This document shows positions 21,768 through 34,209 of a DNA stretch of 64,000 bases, piece by piece. The notes under the pieces were generated by a model. The model saw nothing but the letters and a program-made list of their open reading frames with translations, searched no databases and was not told the origin of the DNA. This stretch comes from Pyrus communis (taxonomy: Eukaryota > Streptophyta > Magnoliopsida > Rosales > Rosaceae). Each line of letters opens with the position of its first letter. Positions within the stretch are counted from its first letter, which is position 1. The stretch is taken from assembly GCF_963583255.1 (NCBI RefSeq), contig NC_084813.1, positions 13,750,001 through 13,814,000 on the forward strand, written 5' to 3'. Both the position numbers and the translations under genes were made by a program.

Positions 21768-24700
21768 TTAAGCTTGACTAGGTTCCACGGCATGGAGGGG
21801 TACCTCCTCCACGACATGCTCCTCAAACATCTCGTAATAGGGCTTCAATCGATGCCCATTCACTTTGAATTCTTGCTGCGTCCTTGAACTTTTGATTTGC
21901 ACTGCACCATGAGGGAAAACATTAGTAACAACAAACGGGCCAATCCATTTAGAACGCAACTTACCAGGAAACAAACGTAGGCGAGAGTTGAAAAGTAACA
22001 CTTTCTGCCCAACTGTGAAGGTCTTGGTTCGAATCATTTTATCATGGAATGCTTTGGTCTTGGCTTTGTACATTCGGGCATTCTCATAGGCTTCATTCCG
22101 AATCTCCTCAAGTTCATTCAATTGGAGCTTCCTATGAACTCCCGCTGCATCTATGTCCATGTTGAAAGTCTTCACGGCCCAATGTGCCTTGTGCTCTAAC
22201 TCTACGGGCAAATGACATGGCTTACCATAGACGAGCCGAAAAGGTGACATCCCAATGGGTGTTTTGTATGCCGTACGATATGCCCACAGTGCATCATCTA
22301 AACGTAAGCTCCAATCCCTCCTTGTTGGTCCAACGGTCTTCTCCAAAATTTGTTTGATTTCTCGGTTAGACACCTCGGCTTGGCCATTTGTTTGAGGATG
22401 GTAAGGTGTGGAGACCTTATGGTTGACATGGTACTTTCTTAGCAACGCCTCAATGGTCCGATTGCAAAAGTGAGACCCTCCATCACTTATGATTACTCTC
22501 GGCATTCCAAACCTAGCAAAAATGTTAGTTTTCACAAAATCTGCAACCACCTTAGAATCGTTAGTACGGGTGGCTTTTGCTTCCACCCATTTAGAAACAT
22601 AATCAACGGCTAGCAAGATATAAGTGAAACCATAAGATGGAGGAAAAGGGCCCATGAAATCAATGCCCCAAACATCAAAAATTTCAACATTAAAGACAGG
22701 GGTTTGCGGCATTTGGTCCTTGGTACCTATGTTACCCATTCGTTGGCAACGATCACAAGACATACAAAAGGTTCTAGCATCCCTAAATATAGTCGGCCAA
22801 TAAAAACCACACTCTAGAACCTTGAGGGCAGTGCGTTGTGTGCCAAAATGACCACCACATGCATATGTGTGACAAAAGCTTAGAATTGAGTGAAATTCAG
22901 AATCATGCACACATCTACGTACAATTTGATCTGAGCAATACTTCCACAAATAAGGGTCATCCCAAACATAGAAACGTGCATCATTTTTAAGCTTATCACA
23001 TTGGTGCTTGTTTAGTTCATTTGGAATTTGTTTAGTCACCAAGTAATTCACTAAATCTGCATACCATGGTTCACTTACCTCAATGGATAGCAGCTGCTCA
23101 TCGGGAAAAGTTTCAGGGATAGGTACGGCATGTTCATGCTCCTCGTGGATCATTCGGCTTAAATGGTCAGCCACTACATTCTCGCTTCCTTTCTTATCCC
23201 GGATTTCAATATCAAATTCTTGAAGAAGAAGAATCCAACGGATAAGCCTCGGCTTTGCTTCCTTTTTCGTGAGCAAGTACCTCAAAGCTGCATGATCAGA
23301 ATAAACGATTACTTTAGTACCAATTAAATATGAACGAAATTTATCTAAAGCAAAAACCACAGCTAGAAGTTCTTTTTCCGTCGTGGAGTAGTTCAATTGG
23401 GCATCATTGAGAGTCCGAGAGGCATAGTATATGACATGCGGCCGCTTGTCTCTTCTTTGTCCTAGAACAGCTCCTAATGCATAGTCGGATGCATCGCACA
23501 TGAGCTCGAACGGAAGGCTCCAATCTGGAGGTACAATAATGGGGGCCGAGACTAGCTTCTCCTTGAGTTGGTTAAATGCCGAATTACACTCTTCATCAAA
23601 CTTGAATGGCACATCTTTTTGAAGCAATCGGCAAAGAGGGTTGGACATCTTGGAGAAGTCCTTGATAAAACGCCTATAGAACCCTGCATGGCCAAGAAAC
23701 GAACGTACCTCTCTAACCGAAGTAGGAGAGGGTAAGTGACGTACAAGGTCTATTTTCGATTTATCTACTTCAATTCCTTTTTCTGAAACAATATGTCCTA
23801 AAACTATACCTTGTTTCACCATAAAGTGACATTTCTCCCAATTCAAGACAAGGTTAGTTTCAACACATCGTTTCAAAATTAAGGTCAGATTATCCAAGCA
23901 ATTATCAAATGAACTCCCAAATACACTGAAATCATCCATGAAAACCTCAATGATCTTTTCAACAAAATCGGAAAATATACTTACCATACACCTTTGGAAA
24001 GTGGCCGGTGCGTTGCATAAGCCAAATGGCATGCGACGATAGGCAAATGTTCCAAAGGGACATGTGAATGTGGTCTTCTCTTGATCATCCGGGGCTATCA
24101 CAATTTGGTTATATCCAGAGTATCCATCAAGAAAACAGTAAAAAGCATGACCGGCTAACCTTTCGAGCATCTGGTCGATGAATGGCAAAGGAAAGTGATC
24201 TTTCCTAGTCATGGCATTTAGCTTCCGGTAATCGATACATACTCGCCATCCAGTCTGAATGCGTGTAGGCACGAGCTCATTCTCATCATTCTTGATAACA
24301 GTTACTCCGGACTTCTTGGGAACGACTTGAACTGGAGAGACCCAACGGCTATCGGAGATAGGGTAGATCACTCCGCAATCCAAAAGCTTGATTACTTCCT
24401 TCTTCACCACTTCCATCATTGGAGGGTTGAGACGGCGTTGAGCCTCTCGAGTTGGTTTAGCCCCCTCCTCAAGAAGTATACGGTGCATGCATGTGGTAGG
24501 GCTTATTCCTTTAATGTCGGCCAAAGTCCACCCTATGGCCATTTTGTGCTCTCGCAGCACCCTCACAAGCTTCTCCTCCTCCATTGTTGTGAGACTTGAT
24601 GAAATGATGACGGGCAATGTTTCGCTTTCTCCCAAAAACACATACTTCAAATGGTCCGGTAACGGCTTAAGTTCAAGCGATGGTGCCTGAACAACAGAAG

Positions 24701-27281
24701 GTAGCATCTTAGTGGAAACTGAATTTGAAAGTGAGAGTGGAACCTTACCATATTGTTGTGGCAATGACTCAAGGGCTGCCACAACCTCAATTATTTCTTC
24801 ACTAGAACCCATTGCAAAGAATTCCTCCTCCTTGCCGTGGCCTTGCATTGGCCCAAATCCTTCATTTTTGCGCTCTATGGCCTTAGTGATGGTTGTTTCC
24901 AGGGCGTCCTCGTTCAATTCTTCAAGGTATACCTGCGCCAAAGAATCGATAACATCAATGGAAAAACAAGAATGGTCATCAACGGGATATCTCATAGTTT
25001 CAGAAATATTAAAATCAATCACTTCCCCATCGAATTCCATTGTCAAGGTGCCTTTGTATACATCAATCTTCGTTCGGGCCGTCTTCATGAATGGCCTACC
25101 AAGGAGAATCGGCAAAGATGTAGAATGGGCTGAATCCTCCATGTCTAGGACGTAGAAATCAGCCGGAAAAATTAAATGGTTCACCTGCACAAGCACATCC
25201 TCCAAAACTCCTTTTGGATACGCGTTAGAACGATCAGCCAATTGTATAATTACACCATCTTGTTTTAATTCACCCAAATTCATAGATGCATAAATAGAAT
25301 AAGGCATGACATTTATGGATGCACCTAAATCAAGCATGGCATGTTCAAAACGATTATGTCCAATAACACAAGGAATCGTGAAACTACCGGGGTCTTTGCA
25401 CTTGGTAGGCAGTTTACGTTGCAAAACAGCGGACACATTCTCGCTTACCTTCACTACCTCTTTGTTTGCCCTTCTTCTCTTTGTATTGCATAGGTCCTTG
25501 AGGAATTTAGCATACTTTGGAACCTGTTTGATTGCATCGAGAAGCGGTATGTTCACTTGCACTTTCCGGAATGTTTCAAGAATGTCCTTCTCGCTTTCTT
25601 CCTTTTTTTCTTGCATGAACCTGCGAGGAAAAGGTACATTGGGCAGATTAGGACGTGAAGTACATGAATTTGAACTTAAATTACCTGATTTGGCCGAGTT
25701 AGGGTGATCTGCCTCAGGTTGTGTCGTCTCTTCATCTACTTTCTGGGCAGATTTGGGATTGTTTGGCTCGGTCCCAACTTCTTTTCCACCCCTTAGGGTG
25801 ATGGCCTTGGCGGATTCGAATCCTCCCTTTGGATTGACTGTGGTTGAGCTAGGAAGCTTTCCTTGCTCTCTAATCTGTCCAAGGAACTCAGAAATCTGCC
25901 CTATTTGTTTCTTCATATCCGTCATTTCCTTCTCGTTATTTGCTATCCGGTTGTTTTGATTTTGCAACCCCTGCGAAATAGAGGTTAGTAATTGCATAGC
26001 TTGATCACTTTCCAAGGACGTACCTGAATGAGATGATGTCGAAGGTTGTTGGGGTTGTTGGGGTGCATACGGCTTGGAATAAAAACCAGGGGGGTTTGGC
26101 CTAAATCCTCCTTGTTGGGCAGCTTGTTGTGGCTCCCTCCATTTGAAGTTTGGATGGTCCCTCCATCCGGCATTGTAAGTGTTCGAGTATGGGTTGTTTT
26201 GATTTTGTCCTTGGAAACCAATTGCATTGGCAGATTCCCACCCACCATTCTCGATTAGTTGAGGGCACTTGTCGGATGGATGCCCTTGAATTGAGCACAC
26301 GCCACAAACTTGGTGTTCTTGTGCTTTTGGACCAATCACAACCTGAGAAACAAGAGAAGTAAGATTAGCAAGTTGTGATTGAATTTCAGAAATAGCACTC
26401 ACCTCATTTACACTTTGTTGTCGTGGGGCTTCCCTTTGGCCCACTCCTTCATATTGTTGAGCGTTGAGCGCTCGGTTGGCTATGAGAATCTTGGCATCCC
26501 TTGGTGTTTTGTCCACCAATGCTCCTCCCGCTGATGCATCAACCATTTGACGTTCGATAGGAAGGAGGCCCTCATAGAAATATTGAAGGAGAAGTTCCTC
26601 CTTCATTTGATGTTGAGGACATGAAGCTACAAGGCCCTTGAAGCGCTCATAATAAGCCGGGAATGTCTCACCATGATTCTGTTGAATACCACTAATTTTC
26701 TTCCGTAGGAGAATCACTCTCGAAGTAGGGAAGAATTTCTCCAAGAAAGCACGCTTCATACTCTCCCACGAAGTCACAGTTCCCGGGGCTAGTTCGTAGA
26801 GCCAATCTTTGGCCTTGTCCATAAGTGAAAATGGAAAGGCCTTCATCTTCAATATACTCCCATCCACATTGACGGGGGTCATGCTCGAACAAACCACCTC
26901 GAACTCCTTCAAGTGTTTGTTGGGGTCTTCCATAGACAAGCCATGGAACTTCGGAATATGGTGTAACAAACTGGATTTGAGTTCAAATTCCTCAGTCTTC
27001 CCCTCTGCAGCCGTGGGGTATTGGATACAAAGAGGCAATGCATTATCCAAACCCGAGGCCGAAAGCTCCTTGATGGTTCTATTATCTGCTGCCATGGCTT
27101 GTTCTTCTTCAAAAATCTGATCCGTGGGCTTTTCTTCTACACCTTCTTCGTCTTCTTCAAGCCCAGGTTGTGGTGGAGGTTGTGGTGGCTCTTGTTGACT
27201 CCTCGTTCTCCTCAAAGTGCGTTCAAAATCACCGTCAAAGTCGGAGATGTTCTCTATAATAGGCCGAGAGCTACGAGTCAT
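21768..27281 (-). CDS. Athila-type gag-pol polyprotein (1837 aa), intact frame
   Basis: Order of domains, by residue: gag capsid-type region about 100-280; CCHC knuckle near 324-340 ([14 protein letters not shown]); aspartic protease near 650 with DLGAS, the Athila form of D-S/T-G; reverse transcriptase about 950-1200 with catalytic FMDD near 1114; RNase H with CDAS near 1262; integrase with an HHCC finger near 1470-1510 and catalytic D, D, E near 1540 (GIDFMGP), 1599 (SDGGSHF) and 1635 (GQAEVSN). It makes the proteins for reverse transcription and integration in cytoplasmic particles and nucleus. Start MTRSSRP is shared with fragment C. No stop or frameshift is visible, unusual in this otherwise decayed window. 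No env-like frame follows; the antisense cassette occupies that position. Confidence 0.95.
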   Translation of the reverse strand: MTRSSRPIIENISDFDGDFERTLRRTRSQQEPPQPPPQPGLEEDEEGVEEKPTDQIFEEEQAMAADNRTIKELSASGLDNALPLCIQYPTAAEGKTEEFELKSSLLHHIPKFHGLSMEDPNKHLKEFEVVCSSMTPVNVDGSILKMKAFPFSLMDKAKDWLYELAPGTVTSWESMKRAFLEKFFPTSRVILLRKKISGIQQNHGETFPAYYERFKGLVASCPQHQMKEELLLQYFYEGLLPIERQMVDASAGGALVDKTPRDAKILIANRALNAQQYEGVGQREAPRQQSVNEVSAISEIQSQLANLTSLVSQVVIGPKAQEHQVCGVCSIQGHPSDKCPQLIENGGWESANAIGFQGQNQNNPYSNTYNAGWRDHPNFKWREPQQAAQQGGFRPNPPGFYSKPYAPQQPQQPSTSSHSGTSLESDQAMQLLTSISQGLQNQNNRIANNEKEMTDMKKQIGQISEFLGQIREQGKLPSSTTVNPKGGFESAKAITLRGGKEVGTEPNNPKSAQKVDEETTQPEADHPNSAKSGNLSSNSCTSRPNLPNVPFPRRFMQEKKEESEKDILETFRKVQVNIPLLDAIKQVPKYAKFLKDLCNTKRRRANKEVVKVSENVSAVLQRKLPTKCKDPGSFTIPCVIGHNRFEHAMLDLGASINVMPYSIYASMNLGELKQDGVIIQLADRSNAYPKGVLEDVLVQVNHLIFPADFYVLDMEDSAHSTSLPILLGRPFMKTARTKIDVYKGTLTMEFDGEVIDFNISETMRYPVDDHSCFSIDVIDSLAQVYLEELNEDALETTITKAIERKNEGFGPMQGHGKEEEFFAMGSSEEIIEVVAALESLPQQYGKVPLSLSNSVSTKMLPSVVQAPSLELKPLPDHLKYVFLGESETLPVIISSSLTTMEEEKLVRVLREHKMAIGWTLADIKGISPTTCMHRILLEEGAKPTREAQRRLNPPMMEVVKKEVIKLLDCGVIYPISDSRWVSPVQVVPKKSGVTVIKNDENELVPTRIQTGWRVCIDYRKLNAMTRKDHFPLPFIDQMLERLAGHAFYCFLDGYSGYNQIVIAPDDQEKTTFTCPFGTFAYRRMPFGLCNAPATFQRCMVSIFSDFVEKIIEVFMDDFSVFGSSFDNCLDNLTLILKRCVETNLVLNWEKCHFMVKQGIVLGHIVSEKGIEVDKSKIDLVRHLPSPTSVREVRSFLGHAGFYRRFIKDFSKMSNPLCRLLQKDVPFKFDEECNSAFNQLKEKLVSAPIIVPPDWSLPFELMCDASDYALGAVLGQRRDKRPHVIYYASRTLNDAQLNYSTTEKELLAVVFALDKFRSYLIGTKVIVYSDHAALRYLLTKKEAKPRLIRWILLLQEFDIEIRDKKGSENVVADHLSRMIHEEHEHAVPIPETFPDEQLLSIEVSEPWYADLVNYLVTKQIPNELNKHQCDKLKNDARFYVWDDPYLWKYCSDQIVRRCVHDSEFHSILSFCHTYACGGHFGTQRTALKVLECGFYWPTIFRDARTFCMSCDRCQRMGNIGTKDQMPQTPVFNVEIFDVWGIDFMGPFPPSYGFTYILLAVDYVSKWVEAKATRTNDSKVVADFVKTNIFARFGMPRVIISDGGSHFCNRTIEALLRKYHVNHKVSTPYHPQTNGQAEVSNREIKQILEKTVGPTRRDWSLRLDDALWAYRTAYKTPIGMSPFRLVYGKPCHLPVELEHKAHWAVKTFNMDIDAAGVHRKLQLNELEEIRNEAYENARMYKAKTKAFHDKMIRTKTFTVGQKVLLFNSRLRLFPGKLRSKWIGPFVVTNVFPHGAVQIKSSRTQQEFKVNGHRLKPYYEMFEEHVVEEVPLHAVEPSQA

Positions 27282-27371
27282 ACACAGTACCTAAAAAAAA
27301 ACAAGGAAACAAACAAACTAAGAATTTGAAATAAGAATGCACGAAAAACAAAATATAAAAATAAAGACAAA

Positions 27372-27413
27372 GGATTAGCAAAGTTGCTAATCCCCGGCAA
27401 CGGCGCCAAAATT
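27372..27413 (-). promoter_or_regulatory. Primer binding site and adjacent hairpin of element B
   Basis: TGGCGCCGTTGCCGGGGA on minus (27391-27408) lies next to the LTR edge at 27414. The inverted repeat GGATTAGCAA / TTGCTAATCC (27372-27393) overlaps its end, as in A. Confidence 0.88.
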
Positions 27414-29770
27414 TGATGCGAGATTTACTTGACACTCAAATTAAACCCTCGTTTGACAATTGTAGTAGAATGGATAAGTGAGGGATCGTTCTGGACCGGG
27501 GATTAGGAGGGATTGTTAATCACTTGGATTTGACTTAAAAACGTAAAAACATAATATAAAACACTAAACTAGACTCAAAGAATGTAAAACTAAACTTTAA
27601 AACACTAAAACAAATCAAAAGACTCAAAATGCTTTTAAAAACACAAACTAAAATGCTATACTAAACTCGAAGAATTCAAAACTAAAAATAAGAAAGATTA
27701 AGACTAAGACTTTAAACGAAATATGGGGGGATTGATTTTGGACGAATTTAAACTAAAATGGATAGATTGTAAAGAAAACAAATTGTAAATATGAAATTGA
27801 CGGAAATGAATGGATGGTATGGCTAGCTAAGGGGTTCTTCTCCACACATGTTACACTTGCATAATAAAAAGATTTCCAATTGCATTTCAATAAATTATGA
27901 AACTCATCACCCCGGGTTAATTAGGTCCGCTTAAATTAACCGTCAAGTTTTCCTTAAGTTAATGAATTGGATGATTGCATACGACAACCCAAAGCATTCC
28001 CCACAAGTTCCCTACATGAATTGCATAATAGAGATACAAGCAAGAATCATTAAGTTCTTTGAAAACTATAAGTGTTGACGAGGCATTCGTTACTATGGAA
28101 TACGCATGAAACTTATGCCAAGAATTCGTTTAACGCGATTGTTTATAAGCAACCTCCACTACTTGTGAATATAAGTTCATAACGATTAGGTGAAACTCAC
28201 TTATATTCTAGCGTCATATTCATGCATGAAAATTAAGTGTACACTCTCAATAAACATACATAAATAAGTTATCAATCAAACGGTTAAACAAATTGAACCA
28301 CAACTTATGAAACGCAATTAGAAGTAATCAAATCAAAATGCAAGCATAAACATTTATTTCGAATCACCCCCTAGCTAAAGGGGGATTAGTTCTTCATAAC
28401 ATTGAAATCAAAGAAACACCTAAACATTCCAACAACTCAAACTTGAATTGTATGAACGTTTAGGCACTCTTCTCTTCCATTCCTTATACGTACAAAACAA
28501 AGAGAATTAAAATGAAACATTGAAATCAAAGAATCACCTAAACATTCCAACAACTCAAACTTGAATTGTATGAACGTTTAGGTCCTCTTCTCTTCCTCGT
28601 TGTTGTAGCATAAGGTCTAAGGATAGTTGGTTTGGGGGAATGGGAGTGTGGAATTGAGTGAGGAGTGATGGAAATGGAAAGATGGTTGGTGTTTGGATTA
28701 GTAGGGAGGGGGGACTCACGGCTAAGGAAAGAATGGGAGTGTTTGAGGGGTGTTGTGTTGTGAATGAGATGGAGAGATGGATTGGGGAGTGAATGAATGA
28801 ATTGTATGAATGCAATGCATGGTTTTATAGGGAGAGAATGGATGGGAGAACATGTGAATGGCAGCTAGGAATGATTAAAGAATGGAATGCTAGGTTGGAA
28901 ATGCATGTGAATGCAAGGAGGAAAGCTGAAAATGCAAGGGAAGCTCACGGCACAATGTTGTTTTGCTTCTTGAAATGCATGTGAATGCATGTGAGTGCAA
29001 TATGAAAAGAATGACTAATTAATGTATGTAGGGTGCAGCTAGGTTGGAAAGGTGTGGATTGTGGCTGCAATTTAGGGAAAGGAAATAGGTTTAATGCATA
29101 AATAAAAGGGCAAAGTGGCTGCAATGATGAAGAAAAGCTGGAATTGGTGTGGAAGGCACGGCAAAGACTTGTTGTTTGTGTGAAGTGTGTGTGAATGCAT
29201 GTGAAGATGCTAATAAATAATGCATGTAGGGTTAGGTGGTGTAATGATGAAGTGGGAAGTGGAAGAATGTGGTTGGAAATGGCTAAGGGGATGCACGGCT
29301 AGAAGAAGAATGAATGATGTGCATGTGTGTGAATGCATGTGGATTAGGTGGAAAGAGGTGGGTGTGCATGTGAGTTGAAATGCATATGTTTAAATGGTTG
29401 AAATGTGTAGATGATTATGAGTATGATAAGTGATAAGTGAATGGAAGTGATAAGTGAATGGTTTGATAAGTGATAAGTGAATGGAAGTGATAAGTGAATG
29501 GTTTGATAAGTGATAAGTGAGTGGAAGTGATAAGTGATAAATGAATGATATGTTAAGTGATAAATGAATGATATGTGGTGAGTGATAAGTGAATGATATG
29601 ATAAGTGAATGCTTTAAGTGTTTAAACTAGGGAACAAAGCCCTTCCTTGCATGGCAAGGAAGGGAGACACAAGGAAACACACGACAATGTCCTAAGGTTG
29701 CAAGGAATGTTGTTTTTGTGTTCTAAAATGCGTAGGAGTCTTCAATGATGCTTAAACATGAGGTCTTTTA
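27414..29770 (-). repeat. 5' LTR of element B (LTR4), outer end missing
   Basis: Matches 14800 to about 17155 with one difference noticed outside the first 70 bp. The outer 236 bp or so of U3 are deleted. The TATA box (28823-28830) and the GATAAG array (29408-29615) remain, so the promoter core is kept. U3 of any new copy is templated from the intact 3' LTR, so this truncation would not be inherited by daughters. Confidence 0.88.
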
Positions 29771-29775
29771 GTCTT

Positions 29776-30812
29776 CAAAGAATTTCAGGATGCATGTGTG
29801 TTGGTGTGTTGTGTGATTTGTTTTGTGGTTAATGGGAATGTGGTTGAATGATTAAATGGACATGTGGGGTGTAATTGCAAAGGGAATGCAAAGTGAATGA
29901 ATCATGAATCATTGTGGATGAAAGGTGGAAGTGCATGTGTTGATGACTAGGTTAGTGGGTGGAAATCTGAAAATGGCATAAAGGAATGGGAGCTCACGGT
30001 TTGGCTAGTGTTTGAATGTGTAAAGTGTGTGTGAATGCATGTGAAGATGCAATAAATAATGCATGTAGGGTTAGGAAATAAAATCATAACTTAAAGGGGG
30101 ATGATTAAAGGGTGTTGAAAGGTTTGAAATGCATGTGTAATGAAGTTACATTTGGAAGGTTTGGAAAGTGGAAGGGAAAGGCACGGCAAAGAATGTGTGT
30201 TTGTGCATGTGGGTGAATGTGCATGTGTTTTAGGTTGTAATGTGTAGATAATTATGAGTATGATAAATGATAAGTGTATGATATGTTGAGTGATATATTG
30301 AGTGGTAAGTGAATGATAAGATAAGTGATAAGTGAATGATATGTTGAGTGATAAGATAAGTGGTTATTGATATGTAGATGAATGAATGATAAGTGGTTAT
30401 TGATATGTAGATGAATGAATGATATGATAAGTAATAAATGAATGATATGTGGTGATGATAAGATAAGTGTATGATATGATAAGTGGTGAATGAAGGAGTG
30501 GAATGTTGGAATGTTATGCACGACTAAGGATATAGGAAAGGTTTAAATATCCTAAAACTAAAAGGAACAAGGTTCCAACACTTTGGTCTTCAATTAGGTT
30601 TTCAATTTCGTCCAACACTTTGGCTCCAAGCATAAGCTATCCATCCTTAGCCCAAAAGTGCTCCAAACGTCTCCAAAATGCATCTTTTTGCTCCTTTAGC
30701 CCTTTTGGCCTACAAACACACGAAAATAGCTTAAAGTACTAAAATAACTAAAGAAACATAACGTAAATGCACGAGAACAAGCCATTTAAGTCGCATGAAT
30801 ATGCTCCTATCA
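29776..30812 (-). repeat. 5' LTR of element A, second part (U3 side)
   Basis: Matches 6691-7727 with one difference noticed (near 29981) and ends at CCTATCA before the duplicated GTATG. It contains the tract of GATAAG-type repeats (30245-30490). Confidence 0.9.
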
Positions 30813-31130
30813 GTATGCTGCTTCCTTGAAGAAGTTGAATCCAGAGGTTGGAGTTCAGCAACTTGCTGCAATAGACTTATCAATTGCTCAAGTTCGATCT
30901 TCGCAGCAAGCCGCTTCGGAAGGTTATCAAGCCACATGGATTTCTTTGGATTTTGTATAGGTACATCTAGAAGCATTGGCGCGAGAACCAGAATAGTGGA
31001 AGTCAAGGCATCACGACTTCAGGGTGTTCTCTCGGAGTAAGAAGTTATAGTTTCTCAGGAGCAAGAAGCTACAGTTTCTTAGCATCAAGAGGAGAATTCA
31101 TGCCTAGAGCAACTATGACTTGCTCTCGGA
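30813..31130 (+). pseudogene. Antisense PMD gene of the Tat element, 3' part
   Basis: Begins with the right copy of GTATG. Read in the same phase as the end of the 5' part at 5011, it gives AASLKKLNPEVGVQQLAAI followed by a short helical stretch rich in Gln, Ala and Ser, then a TAG near 30960. The frame runs on across the element A insertion site when one duplication copy is discounted, which shows A landed in coding sequence of this gene. Fragment C cuts it off near 31130. Confidence 0.6.
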
Positions 31131-31652
31131 GCAAAATGTGACGGTTCCGGGAGCTAAGTCATATAACCAATCCATAGCTTTGTCCATTAAAGAGAATGGA
31201 AAAGCCTCCATCTTCAGAATACTTCCATCGACGTTGATGGGAGTCATGCTCGAACACACCACCTCAAATTCCTTCAGGTGCTTGTTCGGATCCTCCATGG
31301 ACAACCCATGGTACTTCAGAATATGGTGAAGCAAGCTTGACTTCAACTCAAACTCATCGGTCTTCCCTTCGGCAGGTGGGGGATATTGGATACACAAGGG
31401 TGCGGCATTATCCAATCCCGAGGCCGAAAGCTCCTTGAGTGTCCGGGTATCCACGGCCATGACTTGTGGTTCTTCAAATACCCTTGCCGTGGGTTCCTCA
31501 AATACACCTGCCGTGGCCTCTTCTTCTTCAAGGTCAGATTCCGGACGTTGTGGACTTGGTTCGTGTGGCTTCCTCTTCCGTCTCAAAGTCCTCTCAAAAT
31601 CGCTGTCAAAATCCGAGATATGCTCACAAATCGGTTGAGAACTCCGAGTCAT
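31131..31652 (-). pseudogene. Truncated Athila gag of fragment C (N-terminal about 174 codons)
   Basis: Starts MTRSSQPICEHISDFDSDF and follows element B gag closely ([38 protein letters not shown]) until GTVT. After that the sequence leaves the family and the frame ends within eight codons. The break point near 31130 is the junction with the Tat antisense gene. An acidic insert (VFEEPTARVFEEP) is a short duplication not present in B. Confidence 0.85.
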
Positions 31653-31735
31653 GCACTAGTACCTAAAACAAGGAAAACAAAACAAGGTCAGAATTCTTAA
31701 CAAAAACTAAATTAAACAGAAAGTAACAATCCAAG

Positions 31736-31803
31736 GGATTAGCAAAGTTGCTAATCCAAGGGATTAGCAAAGTTGCTAATCCTCGGCAACGGCGCCAAAA
31801 ATT
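31736..31803 (-). promoter_or_regulatory. Primer binding site of fragment C with duplicated hairpin
   Basis: Primer site TGGCGCCGTTGCCGAGGA on minus (31780-31797), one change from A and B. The GGATTAGCAA / TTGCTAATCC inverted repeat occurs twice in tandem (31736-31757 and 31761-31782), a 25-bp duplication not seen in A or B. Confidence 0.85.
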
Positions 31804-34209
31804 TGATGCTAACTAATTAAGCACACAAATTAAAACCCTCTTTTGACAATTGTAGTAAAGATGCAAGTAGGGATCGTTCTAGACCGGGGATTAGGAGGGA
31901 TTACTAAATCACTTGGAAACTGACTCAAAAACGTAAAACAAACGTAAAAACACTAAACTAGACTCAAAGAATGCAAAACTAAACAATAAAACACTAAAAC
32001 AAATCAAAAGACTCAAAGAATGCAAAACATTTATAAACACAAACTATGACACTTTCTAACTGAATTGGACACTAAAGTAAAGGGGGATTGAGGTTTTAAC
32101 GAAATTAAACTAAATGCACAGATTGTAATTAAGGGCAGAATGTAAATACGAATGTGATGAAAATATGGATGGAATGCTAGCTAGAAGGTTCTTCTCCACA
32201 CATGTCACACTTGCATACAATTTGATTTTCAATTGGTCTTTCGATGAATTATGAAACTCGACACTCCAAGTTAATTAGGTCCGCTTAAATTAACCTTCAG
32301 ATTTCCCTAGAATCATTGAATTGGATGAATATGCGTCGCAACCAAATTATTCCTAACAAGTTCTCTATATGAACAGCATGATAAAGATACAAGTTAGAAT
32401 CATTACGTTCTTTGGAAATCATAAGCATCGACAAGGCATTTGTAACTATGAAAAGCATGATACTCTTGCCAGGAATTCATTTAACGCGATTGTTTATAAG
32501 CAACCTCCACTACTTGTAAATATAAGTTCATAACTATTAGGTGAAATTCACTTATATTCTAGCGTCATATTCATGCATGAAAATTAAGCGTGCACTCTCA
32601 ACAAACATACATAAATAAGTTATCGATCAAGCAGTTGAACAAATTGAATTCACCATTCATGAAATTCCAACCAAAAGTAATCAATTCATATTGCAAGCAT
32701 AAACATGGTTTCGAATCACCCCCTAGCTAAATAGGGGTTTAGCCTCTCATGTTCACAAAAAGAGAAATACAATTGAATTTAAACATAAAGCACAAAGGAT
32801 TGATTACACCTAGAACGCAAAACGAATCCACTTGAATTTCTGCGCGTCTAAGTCCCTCGTTCTTCTTCTCCTTGCTGCGGCAGTGAGGTTAAATGATGCT
32901 TTTTGGATGGTATTTTGGGTTTAGGATGGATTTAGGGAAGAAAGGTGGTGCGGCAATGGTGGTGGAAGGTGTGGAATGGAGGGGGAATGGATGGTGGAAG
33001 GCTGCGGCAATAATGGGAATTGACTGCAATGGCTGATGGAAGGCACGGCAATAATGAATAATAGGAATATGGTGGATGCGGTAAAGGGTGAGAATGGGAG
33101 AGTATTAGGTTACGGTTTGGAGAGTGAATATGTGTGAAGGGGCTGAATGAATTATTATTTAGGGTTAGTAAAAAGGTGCGGCTGATAGTGTTTTTTTATG
33201 TTTATTAGGGTGAATGGTAAATGGGGGCCACGGCTTTGTTGTAAAATATTAGGGTAAATGGCTGATTAGTGTGTAGAATGAATCAGAGGGGGGGGGTGAC
33301 GGCTTAGGGTGAATTATGGGAGTTTAGGGTTATGGTGGCTGAATGATAATGAGTGACGGCTAGGGAGAGAATTAGGGTGAAATCCTACGGCTTAGGGTCA
33401 ATTCTCCATGATGTGTGAATGTGGCTGCTGAGAGGAATGAGAGAATAGGCTCTAGGGTTAGAATATAGGTGCGGCTCCAAAGGATTTTGTGGCTGATATG
33501 GATGGGTGCGGCTGCAAGATGGATTTGGTGGCTGAAAAATATGAAAAGTAATAATGAGAAATCCCTAAGGTGCGGCTAGGTGGTGGAAAACCTAGGGTTT
33601 AAGAAAAACAAACCCTAATTTATTTTGGTGAATTAGAATTAAATTAAAAGCTTCTAGAATTAGGAAATAAAATCAGAAATTAAAAGGGATGGCTGCAAGG
33701 TGCGGCTAGGATTAGGTTAGGAGAGGGAAATAGGGTTTAAGTGAGTGACAATGGACTTAAATACCCCCCCCTTGCACGGCAAGGGAAGGAAAGAAAGGGC
33801 TTGGGCACGGCAAGGGTGTTAGAGTGGACTAGGGCCTTTGTTTTGTGTCCTAAAGTGCCTACAAGGCCTTCAAAGTAGCTAGAAAATACGGACGTTCAAG
33901 ATTAGGAAAGGTTACCAAAACGGGAAACCTAGGGTTAACTTTCCTACTTCAAGTAGGAAACCTTGTTTGAGTAGGATTCCTCGTTTTGGTAAGAATTCAT
34001 CGTTGGAGTAGGAATTCGTCGTTTCTTCAAATCTTCAACTCATTCATTCCTCTTTCGCTCCAAAAGACTCCAATTTGCATCTTCTTGCACACTTTGGCCT
34101 TATAATCTGAAAATGCACAAAAGTAGCCTTAAACACTAAAATAGCTACGTAAACACAAAATAAATGCACGAGAACAAGCTAATTAAGTCGCATGAATATG
34201 CTCCTATCA
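31804..34209 (-). repeat. LTR of fragment C (LTR5, 2406 bp)
   Basis: Ends are TGATAGGAGC and TTAGCATCA in element orientation, and it is related to but distinct from the A and B LTRs. It has a primer site on one side (31780-31797) and a polypurine tract on the other (34210-34223), so it joins the 5' internal end of one unit to the 3' internal end of another. Scattered AGGGTTAGG-like words (33130-33600) are not tandem. Confidence 0.88.

Larger units (their letters stand above)
14800..29775 (-). mobile_element. Element B: Athila-type LTR retrotransposon with intact gag-pol, nested in the LTR of A
   Basis: Minus strand. It has a complete 3' LTR (14800-17391), 3' UTR, antisense cassette gene (20510-21202), uninterrupted 1837-codon gag-pol (21768-27281), primer site (27391-27408) and a 5' LTR (27414 to about 29770) lacking its outer 236 bp or so. 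The missing outer edge, the loss of 36 bp of host LTR and a short filler (TCTT) at 29771-29775 indicate a deletion across the junction, which explains the absent target duplication. The LTRs are almost identical over the shared 2.3 kb, so the insertion is very recent. Confidence 0.9.
5012..30812 (-). mobile_element. Element A: Athila-type non-autonomous LTR retrotransposon, containing element B
   Basis: This is a minus-strand element flanked by GTATG. Its 3' LTR is 5012-7727. Its 5' LTR is split by element B into 13157-14799 and 29776-30812. The internal region (7728-13156) holds the 3' UTR with polypurine tract, the antisense cassette gene (10894-11550), a 446-codon gag-like frame (11636-12976) and an Athila-type primer site. 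Protease, reverse transcriptase, RNase H and integrase are absent. I noticed only about four differences between the two LTRs, so the insertion is recent. Mobilisation would need proteins from a relative such as B. Confidence 0.9.

Noticed and set aside
24712..25155. Plus-strand frames of up to 147 codons opposite gag-pol of B
   Set aside because: Shadow frames of the 1837-aa polyprotein; no start context or domain.
33130..33600. AGGGTTAGG-like words suggesting interstitial telomere repeats
   Set aside because: They are scattered, not tandem, and lie inside an LTR with general AGGGT-rich composition. A short one at 63243 is likewise too short.
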